A stretch of 64,000 nt of DNA from positions 62,001 through 126,000 of the forward strand of contig CACGAB010000002.1 of the NCBI GenBank assembly GCA_902570915.1, in the 5' to 3' direction. The notes under the pieces were generated by a model. The model was not told the origin of the DNA. It saw only the letters and a list, made by a program, of their open reading frames with translations, and searched no databases. Shown piece after piece: positions 55,051 through 64,000 of the stretch. Source of the stretch: an uncultured Pelagibacteraceae bacterium. GTDB lineage: Bacteria; Pseudomonadota; Alphaproteobacteria; Pelagibacterales; Pelagibacteraceae. Numbering within the stretch: the stretch's first letter is position 1; each line of letters starts with the position of its first letter. The position numbers and the translations under genes were made by a program.

Positions 55051-55083
55051 AAAAGGGCAGTTTTTACTGCCCTTTTTTTTTTG
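55051..55083 (+). terminator. Rho-independent terminator of groESL
   Basis: GGGCAGT-TTTT-ACTGCCC hairpin followed by a T-tract (AAAAGGGCAGTTTTTACTGCCCTTTTTTTTTT), 26 nt after the groEL stop. Confidence 0.93.
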
Positions 55084-55115
55084 CTTAAAAAAATTTGTAA
55101 TATAGAATTATTGTT

Positions 55116-55226
55116 ATGTCGAAAAGATATAGTGGAAAATCGTTTAAAGACTCTAGTGTCAAAAAAAAACCTAAATTAAGTTTTAAAGAAAAAAGAAAAC
55201 TTAAACGCGAAAAGCGAAAAAAATAA
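55116..55226 (+). CDS. Short highly basic peptide (36 aa), uncharacterised
   Basis: Not in the supplied ORF track. ATG...TAA reads MSKRYSGKSFKDSSVKKKPKLSFKEKRKLKREKRKK*; lies between the groEL terminator and typA. Confidence 0.55.
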   Translation: MSKRYSGKSFKDSSVKKKPKLSFKEKRKLKREKRKK

Positions 55227-55317
55227 AAATTAAAAAAAAATCCTTAATTTATTCAAGCCTAGTGTAGTTTTTTTTAAGTTTTCAAAAGTGTTTAAATATG
55301 TATAAGAACCCAGATTT

Positions 55318-57144
55318 ATGAATAATACTATAAGAAACATCACCATAATTGCCCATGTTGATCATGGCAAAACAACTCTGATTGATAACTTAATGAAACA
55401 AAGTGGTTCATTTAGAGAAAATGAAGTTGTTGATGAAAGGCTGATGGACTCTGGAGAATTAGAAAAAGAAAGAGGAATTACAATATTAGCTAAACCTGCC
55501 TCGATTAATTGGAAAAATTCTAGAATAAATATAATTGATACCCCCGGCCACAGAGATTTTGCTGCTGAAGTTGAAAGAGTACTTAGTATGGCTGATGGAG
55601 CATTATTGCTAATAGATTCAGCTGAAGGTGTGATGCCCCAAACAAAGTTTGTTTTAGCAAAAGCATTAAAACAAGGCTTGAAGCCAATTGTGGTTATAAA
55701 TAAATTAGATAAATCAGATCAAAGAGCTAATGAAGTTTTAGATGAAACATTCGACTTATTTGTAAGTTTAGATGCTAATGAAGACCAACTAGATTTCCCA
55801 GTTTTATATGCCAGTGGAAGATCTGGATGGGCTGATCATGAAGTTGATGGTCCAAGAGAGAATCTTAATCCGCTTTTAGATAAAATCGTAGACCATGTTA
55901 AACCAGCAGAATTAGACAAATCAAAACCTTTTGCTATGCTTTCTACACTTCTTTATGCTGATAGTTTCTTAGGAAGAAGTTTAGTAGGTCGAATTTCACA
56001 AGGAACAGCAAAAGCTAATCAAGCAATTAAGGCAATCAACTTGAAAGGAGAAAAAGTTGATGAAGGTAGATTAACTAAAATTTTTAGATACGAAGGTACC
56101 AAAAAAGTTCCAATTGAGGTTGGTGAAGCTGGAGATATTGTAGTTGTTGCAGGTTTAGAAAAAGCTAATGTTGCAGATACTATTTGTGATCTTGAAGTTA
56201 ACGAACCAATAGAAGCTACTCCTATTGATCCTCCAACTATGTCAATTACAATAACTGTGAATACATCTCCTTTGGCTGGTACGGAAGGCAAAAAACTTAC
56301 AAGCACGCAAATAAGAAATCGATTAGTTCAAGAGGCACAGAATAATGTGGGAATTACATTTACTGAAAATGAGGGAAATGACTCTTTTGTGGTCAGTGGA
56401 AGAGGTGAATTAATGTTGGAAATTTTACTTACTCAAATGAGAAGAGAAGGTTTTGAAATGACTGTGAGCCCTCCAAAAGTTCTCTATAAAAAAGATGAAA
56501 ATGGAAACAAACTTGAACCAATTGAAGAAATTACTATGGATCTTGATGAAGAGCATTCCTCAAAAATAATTGACTCGATGAATAGAAGAAAAGGTAAATT
56601 AATAGAACTAAAAGATACTGGTAAAAATAAAAAAAGACTTATATTTCATGCACCAACAAGAGGTCTAATGGGATATACAAGTAGATTTTTAACACTCACA
56701 AAGGGTAATGGTGTTATCAATAGAATTTTCCATGAATATGGTCCATTTGAAGGTGAAATGGAGGGTAGAAGAAATGGTGCTCTTATTTCTATGGAACAAG
56801 GTAAGGCGGTTGCTTTTGCAATATTTAACTTACAAGCTAGAGGAGAAATGTTTGTAACTCATAACGATCCTGTTTACCCAGGAATGATTGTGGGCTTGTC
56901 ACCTAAACCGGGAGATATGATCATTAATGTTATGAAGGGTAAAAAATTAACTAACATGAGAACGCAAGGTACTGATGAAAATGTTGTCTTAACGCCAGTA
57001 AGAAAAATGTCGATTGCTGAACAACTAAGTATGTTAAATACAGATGAAGCTTTAGAAATTACTCCAGAGTCTTGTAGATTGAGGAAAGCAATACTTGATC
57101 CTCATGAAAGAAAAAGAAGTGAAAAATCAGGCGCTGCTGCCTAA
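55318..57144 (+). CDS. typA: GTP-binding protein TypA/BipA
   Basis: ORF 608 aa; IAHVDHGKTTLIDNLMKQSG, ERGITILAKPASI, DTPGHRDFAAEVERVL, C-terminal BipA domain. Confidence 0.97.
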   Translation: MNNTIRNITIIAHVDHGKTTLIDNLMKQSGSFRENEVVDERLMDSGELEKERGITILAKPASINWKNSRINIIDTPGHRDFAAEVERVLSMADGALLLIDSAEGVMPQTKFVLAKALKQGLKPIVVINKLDKSDQRANEVLDETFDLFVSLDANEDQLDFPVLYASGRSGWADHEVDGPRENLNPLLDKIVDHVKPAELDKSKPFAMLSTLLYADSFLGRSLVGRISQGTAKANQAIKAINLKGEKVDEGRLTKIFRYEGTKKVPIEVGEAGDIVVVAGLEKANVADTICDLEVNEPIEATPIDPPTMSITITVNTSPLAGTEGKKLTSTQIRNRLVQEAQNNVGITFTENEGNDSFVVSGRGELMLEILLTQMRREGFEMTVSPPKVLYKKDENGNKLEPIEEITMDLDEEHSSKIIDSMNRRKGKLIELKDTGKNKKRLIFHAPTRGLMGYTSRFLTLTKGNGVINRIFHEYGPFEGEMEGRRNGALISMEQGKAVAFAIFNLQARGEMFVTHNDPVYPGMIVGLSPKPGDMIINVMKGKKLTNMRTQGTDENVVLTPVRKMSIAEQLSMLNTDEALEITPESCRLRKAILDPHERKRSEKSGAAA

Positions 57145-57788
57145 TCAAATATTTTATCAACTAAAAATAATCCCAAGGCTATGCACGGGCCAATACCAAA
57201 AGCAAATAAAAGAGTCCCAACACCCACAGTTCCACCTAAATACCAACCAATACTTACAACAGAAATTTCTAAAAAGGCTCTAACAGCTGCTACTGGCAAA
57301 TTAGTCACTTTTTGTAAACCAATCATTAATCCATCTCTTGGTCCTGCACCAAGATTAGAAACTAAATAAATGCCCCCACCTATTCCAACCATCATTACAG
57401 AAATTACTGCTAGGATTAATTGATTAAGATAATTAGACGGGGTTGGTACAAACTTAATACAAAGATCAATCATAAAGGCTATTATTAAGGCATTAAATAT
57501 TGTACCCATTCCTGGTTTTTGGCCCAGAGGTATCCACAAAATTAAAACAGCAATACTTATTAAAAGAGTAATTGTTCCAATACTTAAATTAACATTTAAG
57601 GAAATACCTTGAGCTAAAACACTCCACGGAGAAGCGCCTGTAAAGGAAACAATTAGTAAACCTTCACCAAGACCAAATAACGTCAGACCAAAACATAAAA
57701 AAAAGAAAGTGGAAAATTTTGGTTTAAAATTATATGGCTTATCAGAACTCCAATTAACTTTTGGTATTTTCTTTATTTTTAGAAACAT
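57141..57788 (-). CDS. YczE/YitT-like membrane protein
   Basis: ORF 215 aa; GLTLFGLGEGLLIVSFTGASPWSVLAQGIS, YLVSNLGAGPRDGLMIGLQKVTNLPVAAVRAFLEISVVSIGWYLGG. Confidence 0.8.
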   Translation of the reverse strand: MFLKIKKIPKVNWSSDKPYNFKPKFSTFFFLCFGLTLFGLGEGLLIVSFTGASPWSVLAQGISLNVNLSIGTITLLISIAVLILWIPLGQKPGMGTIFNALIIAFMIDLCIKFVPTPSNYLNQLILAVISVMMVGIGGGIYLVSNLGAGPRDGLMIGLQKVTNLPVAAVRAFLEISVVSIGWYLGGTVGVGTLLFAFGIGPCIALGLFLVDKIFD

Positions 57789-57838
57789 TTTAATAAGTTA
57801 TTTCTATTATAGATAAAGTCCACTAATGTAATTGCTAA

Positions 57839-58519
57839 ATGAGAAAATTTATATCCATTCTGTTTATTGTAATTTTTCCAGTTATTTCTATGGCACATAT
57901 GGGTCACTACAATAAATATAACAAAATTGAAATGGAGATTTTTAGAAATGGTGAACTAATTGGATACAATTATTATTTTTTTGAAAGAAATGGCGAAGAA
58001 ACTATTATTACAAATCAATTTAAATTTTCTGTCGATCTATTGGGAACTACAATTTTTAAGGTTGAGTCATATGGTGAAGAAAAATACATAAAAGATCAGT
58101 TGATATCATATGTTTCTAAAACTCTTCAAAATGAAAAAGAAAAATTTGTAAATTTAAAGCTAAATAAAAATAGTAAAAAATTTGATATCAAAGGCTCCTC
58201 ATTCAATGGAGAAGCAAACATTGATAATGTTATTGGAAATTGGTGGAATCATAAAATTTTACAAGCAGGATCTCAAATAAGTCCAATATCAGGAAGTATT
58301 AAAGAACAGGTTGTAACTTTTGTGAGAAAAGAAAAAATAGACCTTTATGGAAAAATTTATGATGTTGATCATTTTACACTTAAATCTAAAGATATGAATA
58401 TTCCAAAAGATAAACGATTAGACTTCAACATTTGGTATGACAGAAAAAATTTAAGAATTTTAAAAGTGACTTACTCAAGAATGGGAAATTGGGAATACAG
58501 GTTGAAAAGCTTTAAATAA
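57839..58519 (+). CDS. Secreted hypothetical protein, DUF6134-like
   Basis: ORF 226 aa with signal peptide; EIFRNGELIGYNYYFFERNGEETIITNQFKFSVDLLGTTIFKVESYGEEKY, GNWWNHKILQAGSQISPISGSI. Confidence 0.65.
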   Translation: MRKFISILFIVIFPVISMAHMGHYNKYNKIEMEIFRNGELIGYNYYFFERNGEETIITNQFKFSVDLLGTTIFKVESYGEEKYIKDQLISYVSKTLQNEKEKFVNLKLNKNSKKFDIKGSSFNGEANIDNVIGNWWNHKILQAGSQISPISGSIKEQVVTFVRKEKIDLYGKIYDVDHFTLKSKDMNIPKDKRLDFNIWYDRKNLRILKVTYSRMGNWEYRLKSFK

Positions 58520-58520
58520 T

Positions 58521-59492
58521 TTATCTTGAAATTTTTTTATATAGGTCCTGTGCACTTATCCATCCCGACTCTAGTCTTGGTCCTACAAACCAATCAGCAC
58601 AAACGCCTATTTTTTTTTTTGGATCCCAATAACTTTTAATTTTGAAAGGTTTTGAATTTGAAGAATATTTCCAACCATGATTAAGAGAGAAATTAATTTT
58701 TGTTTTTTTTATATTTGAAAGTTGAAAGAACTTATCAATCATAATTTTTGAATTCTTTTTCTTATTATTTTTATTTTGATTAATCTTTTTATTTGCCCAA
58801 TTAAAAGTACTTTGAAGGGTCCATAAATCATATTTTGATTTAAATCTTTTTTTCGAGTTTTCATTACCCGCCCAACCAAGAATTGGATCTTCAAAAAGAT
58901 AGCTACTATTTGATTTCTTGTTTTTTTTTATAGCAATCATAGTAGTTATATTTGCATCCATTTTTATTGATTTTTTTAAAAAAGAATTATTTATGTATCT
59001 TTTAGAGAGTTTTTTTAATTGTGGAAAAGGACAGGTCAAGATAATACTTTTAAAAGATCTCAATTTTCCATCAGAAAACGATAAATGCCAAAGTTTGTTT
59101 TTATAATGAATTTTTTTTAATTCACTTTGATAGTTGCACTTCATTTCTTTTAATAAGTACTTGCTAATATCATTGTTTCCATTTTTACCTATAATTTTAA
59201 GATGTTTTTTATCTTCTTTTTTTTTGGAGTTAAGAAAAATGTGTTTACCACCCCAAACCTTTAAAATTTTTTTTTTAATTAAATGTTTAGTAAACTTTTT
59301 AAATTCTGGAGTTTTTGGTGAAAAGTACTGAGTACCATGATCAAAGCCTATATTACCTCTTATTCTTTTGAAAGACGCACGACCTCCTGGACCTCTCGCT
59401 TTATCAAATAGGATTACTGTATTTTTTTTATTAAGAAGATTAGCAATTGTAGCTCCAGAAATACCTGAACCGATTACGCAGAATTCACTCAT
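58521..59492 (-). CDS. NAD(P)/FAD-dependent oxidoreductase (renalase-like amine oxidase fold)
   Basis: ORF 323 aa; FCVIGSGISGATIANLLNKKNTVILFDKARGPGGRASFKRIRG, FDHGTQYFSP, GVCADWFVGPRLESGWISAQDL. Confidence 0.87.
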   Translation of the reverse strand: MSEFCVIGSGISGATIANLLNKKNTVILFDKARGPGGRASFKRIRGNIGFDHGTQYFSPKTPEFKKFTKHLIKKKILKVWGGKHIFLNSKKKEDKKHLKIIGKNGNNDISKYLLKEMKCNYQSELKKIHYKNKLWHLSFSDGKLRSFKSIILTCPFPQLKKLSKRYINNSFLKKSIKMDANITTMIAIKKNKKSNSSYLFEDPILGWAGNENSKKRFKSKYDLWTLQSTFNWANKKINQNKNNKKKNSKIMIDKFFQLSNIKKTKINFSLNHGWKYSSNSKPFKIKSYWDPKKKIGVCADWFVGPRLESGWISAQDLYKKISR

Positions 59493-60805
59493 TTACCAGC
59501 AACAACCATTCCCTCAATCATCATGGTTGGTGAATTGGTTGCATATTTGAACTCTAAATCATTTGCCAGGGTGATATGCTGAAACATGTCTTTAAAATTG
59601 CCTGCAATGGTAATTTCGTTTATAGGATACTTAAACTCACCGTTTTCAACTAAAAATCCTGTTGCGCCAACAGAATAATCACCGGTTACTATATTGCTCC
59701 CGTGACCTATAGTTTCTGTAATATAGAGACTTTTCGATTTTGAATTCAACAAATCTTTAAAACTTATGTTTCCATTTTCAAAATAGAGATTACTTGTCCC
59801 TCCGTATCTTCCATTTGACTTGAGATTTAATTTTTTTCCATTGTAAGTATCTATCAAATAATGTTTTAAGATTCCTTGCTCAATTAATTTAAGAGTATCA
59901 GTTTTGACTCCCTCTCTATCAAAATTTCTTGAACCTAAGCCTTTAAGTATGTCTGGTTTATCTAAGACATTAATTGAATCAGAAAATATTTTTTGGTTAA
60001 CTTTATCTTTTAAAAAAGAGGTTCCTCTTGATATAGCTGATGATGAAATTGCGCTTGCAAAAGTACTTAATATTCCCTTAGCTATTCTTTTATCAAAAAT
60101 TATAGCAATTTTTTCGCTGCCTATTTTTTTAGGGCTTAATTTTCTAATGGTTTGATCAGCAGCTTGTTTGCCTAATTCTCCTGCATCGTCCAAGTCTTTA
60201 AAAAAACATTTGCTAGAATAATCATAATCTCTCTCCATGCTTTTTTCATCTTTTGCGACTGTAACGCTCGAAGCTGTAAATGAGGATGTTTTGTAGCCAG
60301 CACAAAAACCTTCAGTATTAGCTAAAATAAAATTTGATTTATTTTGAGTAAAACTAGACTCAGTATTAACAATTTTTTTATCACTAGAGGCAGCAAATTC
60401 TAATTTTTTCAAATAATCTATTTTTTGATCATTTTCTATATGGGTATCATCATAGAGATTCAAATCTTTAACTTCTTTAGCTAACAAATCTTTATCTGGT
60501 AATGAATTGAATTCATCCTCAGGAGTATTTTTTGTTGTCTCAACACATTTTTCAATCAAAATGTTTAGGTTATCATCAAGTAAATTAGAGGAAGATATTG
60601 ATGATTTTTTTTTTCCAATGTAGGTGGTAATGCTTATTCCAAGATCATCTGACCTATTAGACTCATCTAGTTTTTTATTCCTAAAATTAACAGTTTCAGA
60701 AACAGAGTTGTTAACGATCACACTAGACTCGGTTGCGCCTAATTTCTTGGCTAAACCTAGACAATAAGATGCCTTTTTTTCTAAAAATTCTTGATCTTTG
60801 ACCAT
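59489..60805 (-). CDS. pmbA: Metalloprotease TldE/PmbA
   Basis: ORF 438 aa; GISITTYIGKKKSSISSSNL, GSRNFDREGVKTDTLKLIEQGILKHYLIDTYNGKKL, GDYSVGATGFLVENGEFKYPINEITIAGNFKDMF. Confidence 0.94.
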   Translation of the reverse strand: MVKDQEFLEKKASYCLGLAKKLGATESSVIVNNSVSETVNFRNKKLDESNRSDDLGISITTYIGKKKSSISSSNLLDDNLNILIEKCVETTKNTPEDEFNSLPDKDLLAKEVKDLNLYDDTHIENDQKIDYLKKLEFAASSDKKIVNTESSFTQNKSNFILANTEGFCAGYKTSSFTASSVTVAKDEKSMERDYDYSSKCFFKDLDDAGELGKQAADQTIRKLSPKKIGSEKIAIIFDKRIAKGILSTFASAISSSAISRGTSFLKDKVNQKIFSDSINVLDKPDILKGLGSRNFDREGVKTDTLKLIEQGILKHYLIDTYNGKKLNLKSNGRYGGTSNLYFENGNISFKDLLNSKSKSLYITETIGHGSNIVTGDYSVGATGFLVENGEFKYPINEITIAGNFKDMFQHITLANDLEFKYATNSPTMMIEGMVVAGK

Positions 60806-62218
60806 TTAAAGTTTTGTGCCGCCAACAGTCATCTTATTAATTAGAATAGATGGTTGAGCAACACCAACGGGAACACCTTGACCAGCTTTTCCACATGTTC
60901 CAATTCCCGGATCCATCATCATATCATTACCTACCATAGAAACTTCTTTTAAACTCGAAGGACCATCTCCGATAAGAGTTGCACCTTTTATTGGAGATCC
61001 AATTTTGCCATTAACAATCTCATAAGCTTCGGTGCAATTAAATACAAATTTCCCAGAGGTAATGTCAACTTGTCCTCCACCAAAACTTACTGCAAATATA
61101 CCTTTGTCTACAGCTTTAATCATCTCATCTTGGGTCTGATTACCACTTAACATCATTGTGTTTCTCATTCTTGGGAGGACGATATGTCTATAATTTTCTC
61201 TTCTTCCACTACCGGTAGATCTCGTTTTCATCAAACGTGCATTCAGACGATCTTGCATAAAGTTTTTTAAAATTCCATTCTCAATTAAAACTGTTTTTTC
61301 TGTTGGTGTCCCCTCATCATCAATAGTAAGACTACCTCTCCTATTGTCGATGGTACCATCATCAACTATCGTAACTCCTTCACTAGCAACTTTTTGGCCC
61401 ATTAAATTATGAAAAGCAGAAGTTTTCTTTCTATTAAAATCCCCCTCTAAACCATGACCAACAGCCTCATGAATTAATATTGCTGGCCAACCAGGTCCTA
61501 GTACAACTTTCATTTCACCAGCTGGTGCAGGTTTACTCTCTAAATTTACTGAAGCTATTCTCAAAGCCTCATCACAAACACTTTTCCAATTTTCATCTTT
61601 TAAATAAAAATCGTAGGATTGTCTTCCTCCAACACCATACACACCTGACTCTTTCCTTCCATTTTTCTCAAGCATGACTGATACATTGAATCTTATTAAA
61701 GGACGGACATCAGTTAAAGACTCTCCGCCAGATCTAATTATTTCAACTGATTTTTGTTCACCTAAAAAATTGGCTGTGACCTGTTTAATGTTATTATCTT
61801 TAGAGCGTAAGTAGTTATTTACTTCATTAAGTATTTTAATCTTTTCATTAAGGGATTTTTGTTCAATAGGATTTATATTATCATAATACTTTTTATTAGA
61901 TTTAGAAATTTCATGATTATAAGTGCCTTTAACAGATTTTAACGTTGATTTTAAATTTTCCGAAGATTGCTTTAATGAATTTTTTGATATTTCATTAGAG
62001 TGAGAATATGCAACTATTTCATCAGAGATAGCTCTAAATCCAAAGCCTAAATCAGAATTATAACTCGAGTTTTTAATTTTATTATCATCTAATAATAATG
62101 TCTCTGATTTTGTATTTTCTAGATATAGTTCTCCATCATCACACTTACTAAGTGTATCTGATACAATGTTTTCTGCTTCTGATCTAGATATGTCAGATTT
62201 TTCGAAAAAATTATTCAT
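60806..62218 (-). CDS. tldD: Metalloprotease TldD
   Basis: ILIHEAVGHGLEGDFNRK (HExxxH), IDDEGTPTEKTVLIENGIL, RRENYRHIVLPRMRNTMM; ATG at 62218 (MNNFFEKS) as likely as 62227. Confidence 0.94.
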   Translation of the reverse strand: MNNFFEKSDISRSEAENIVSDTLSKCDDGELYLENTKSETLLLDDNKIKNSSYNSDLGFGFRAISDEIVAYSHSNEISKNSLKQSSENLKSTLKSVKGTYNHEISKSNKKYYDNINPIEQKSLNEKIKILNEVNNYLRSKDNNIKQVTANFLGEQKSVEIIRSGGESLTDVRPLIRFNVSVMLEKNGRKESGVYGVGGRQSYDFYLKDENWKSVCDEALRIASVNLESKPAPAGEMKVVLGPGWPAILIHEAVGHGLEGDFNRKKTSAFHNLMGQKVASEGVTIVDDGTIDNRRGSLTIDDEGTPTEKTVLIENGILKNFMQDRLNARLMKTRSTGSGRRENYRHIVLPRMRNTMMLSGNQTQDEMIKAVDKGIFAVSFGGGQVDITSGKFVFNCTEAYEIVNGKIGSPIKGATLIGDGPSSLKEVSMVGNDMMMDPGIGTCGKAGQGVPVGVAQPSILINKMTVGGTKL

Positions 62219-62311
62219 AGAAAGCATTATTTAGAAGTTTTATCTACTATTTTCAATATGAGTATTTTACGCATATACATTATTTAAATAAATAGTAATA
62301 AATCTACTTAT

Positions 62312-62659
62312 ATGAAAGTTTATTTTAATAATTCATGCAAAATCTGCAAAGCTGAAATTGATTTATATAAAAAAGAGAAGATTCAAGAAATCGATTGGAT
62401 TGATATTACGGGTAATGAGATAGCTGAAAAAGAGACCTCTAAAAGTAATAAAGAACTTTTGCGAAGGCTACATGTCAAAGAAAATGAAAAAATTTTAAAA
62501 GGAGCTGAAGCTTTTCTTGCTGTGTGGAAAAAAATTCCCAAATATAATTTTTTATACAATTTTTTTAAACTACCAATAATTTTTACGTTATTTTCTTTTT
62601 TTTATGAAATAATTGCATTCTTCTTATATCTAAAAAATAAAAAACAATTAAAAAACTAA
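62312..62659 (+). CDS. DUF393 / DCC-family thiol-disulfide oxidoreductase
   Basis: ORF 115 aa; VYFNNSCKICKAEIDLYKK, LHVKENEKILKGAEAFLAVWKKIPKY. Confidence 0.85.
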   Translation: MKVYFNNSCKICKAEIDLYKKEKIQEIDWIDITGNEIAEKETSKSNKELLRRLHVKENEKILKGAEAFLAVWKKIPKYNFLYNFFKLPIIFTLFSFFYEIIAFFLYLKNKKQLKN

Positions 62660-62949
62660 CTAAAAAAAAACAGTAAAATTTCACTCAACAAAGACATAGA
62701 AGTTATAAACATAACGAGAACTATTGAATACATTAATAAAATAATTTTATTTTTTTTTCTTCTTAACCTTACAAAATCTTTATCATCTAAATCGGAGATA
62801 TCTCTTTCACCTAAAACAGGGTAATCATAAGTAAATCGCCAAGTACTGTCGCCAAGTCTCGGATCTAATTTGTTGTAATAGATAATCCATGCCAATACAT
62901 ACTTTAAAATTAAAAAAAGTATTATCATAATGATTGATCCAAAAAACAT
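62656..62949 (-). CDS. Hypothetical membrane protein
   Basis: ORF 97 aa; two TM segments flanking DPRLGDSTWRFTYDYPVLGERDISDLDDKDFVRLRRKKNK; family not recognised. Confidence 0.6.
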   Translation of the reverse strand: MFFGSIIMIILFLILKYVLAWIIYYNKLDPRLGDSTWRFTYDYPVLGERDISDLDDKDFVRLRRKKNKIILLMYSIVLVMFITSMSLLSEILLFFFS

Positions 62950-62980
62950 ATTAAAGTTCTACCTTTTTATTCTGAAAAAA

Positions 62981-64000
62981 TTAATCGTTATTTTGTGATC
63001 TTTTGCTAGCAATTAATTGTGTCAAAGCGTCCACCATTGTGTCTGAGGCTTTAAAAATATCGATATTTTTAAATTCATATGAATGATTTTTTTCAGGATT
63101 TGTTTTATCCTCTATTACTATTCCTTCATCGGGTGAATTATTTTTAATATAAATTAATAATAACCAATCTTCATCTTCAGCTTCATCCCATTTTATAAAA
63201 ATCTCACCGGTTTCAAATCTTCTGTCTATACACCGCAAAATCGACATATCTCTTGTAATGTGTCTTTTGTTCAATTGAAATACGAGACTGCTTGCACTTC
63301 TATAAAAACTTTCTAAGGCAAACTCAACTTTTTGTCTCGCTAAAGTATATTCTTTTTCCTTAATTAGTAACGTTTCTCTGTCTTCGTTACCTTGTAATTT
63401 GACACCAAGGGCTTCTACTCTCTCCTTGATCTTCTGGTCTCTAATAACTCGGTATTTTTCTTTAAGTTTATCAATCCTTTCTTGTAACCCTTGATAATCC
63501 TCTCTCTTCTCTTTGAGCGCTATTTTCTCAAGTTTTTCTAATTCTTTTACTTCTCTTATTCTAAACTTTTCAATTTGACGCTCTAGTTGAAGTTGCTTTA
63601 AAAATTGTTTTTGTTTTTCGGCTTGTTCTCTTCTTAAAATTGCTTGTTCTTTTCTTAAAAATAATTTTATATCTTTATTTCTTTGCTTTTCTAACCTTGC
63701 TTCCTCCTTTAAGGCCTTCTCTTTTAGTCGAGTTTTTTCAAGCACCTCTTCTTGTTTTGCTTTTTGTAGCTCAATTTTCTCAATTCTCTCTTTTTCAATT
63801 TGTTCTATCTTAATTCTTCTTTTTTCCTCTTTTTTAATTACTTTGTAATTTGAAATTGTTTCGGAAATTTTATCAAAAAAACTTTGGATGTATCTTTCAG
63901 GGTTTAAATTAATTTTAAAATCAAAGTTTGATTTAATCGATAACTGGAATTTTACAATTTTTGAAATTAAACTTTGATTTTTAGTTTTAGGTATATAGTT
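62981..64000 (-). CDS. Charged coiled-coil protein of unknown function (5' end beyond window)
   Basis: Listed ORF begins at a GTG (63745), but the frame is open to 64000 (…NFDFKINLNPERYIQSFFDKISETISNYKVIKKEEKRRIKIEQIEKERIEKIELQKAKQEE-VLEKT…). Long Glu/Lys/Arg coiled coil plus a C-terminal globular segment. Confidence 0.7.
   Translation of the reverse strand, partial: NYIPKTKNQSLISKIVKFQLSIKSNFDFKINLNPERYIQSFFDKISETISNYKVIKKEEKRRIKIEQIEKERIEKIELQKAKQEEVLEKTRLKEKALKEEARLEKQRNKDIKLFLRKEQAILRREQAEKQKQFLKQLQLERQIEKFRIREVKELEKLEKIALKEKREDYQGLQERIDKLKEKYRVIRDQKIKERVEALGVKLQGNEDRETLLIKEKEYTLARQKVEFALESFYRSASSLVFQLNKRHITRDMSILRCIDRRFETGEIFIKWDEAEDEDWLLLIYIKNNSPDEGIVIEDKTNPEKNHSYEFKNIDIFKASDTMVDALTQLIASKRSQNND

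Overview
This 64 kb window is an AT-rich, very densely coded, core-genome-like segment of an alphaproteobacterium. Gene content, low GC and compact spacing look most like the SAR11/Pelagibacter lineage; that is inference, since no search was run. Contents in order: 3' end of a ribosomal protein L25-like gene, pth, ychF, bc1 complex (petABC on the minus strand), trmL, hemF, greA, cca, tRNA-Gln(UUG), ispE, a TPR protein, a UDG-like protein, rnhB, a CcrM-like methyltransferase, mutY, a DUF721 gene, a dsbA-like gene, a short smc, the ATP synthase Fo genes, a crtI-crtB-crtY-blh retinal cluster running into ispH-thrB-rnhA, thrC, the cytochrome aa3 oxidase operon, a lipid A/KDO cluster, purD, pgi, lspA-ileS-ribF, groESL, typA, tldD/pmbA and several uncharacterised genes. 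I see no CRISPR array, transposase, integrase or phage module. The observations most worth follow-up are: (1) an Smc of only 798 aa that appears to lack a recognisable hinge domain; (2) a tightly packed Fo-ATP-synthase / retinal-biosynthesis / ispH gene string; (3) three GANTC sites just upstream of the ccrM-like start; (4) a UDG-family protein with apparently lost motif and cysteine residues; (5) five of ten convergent gene pairs overlapping by exactly 4 nt at their stop codons; (6) a tRNA-Ser(GGA)-like anticodon arm between convergent genes; (7) unlisted small ORFs, namely a 36-aa basic peptide and a 41-aa CoxF-like protein.
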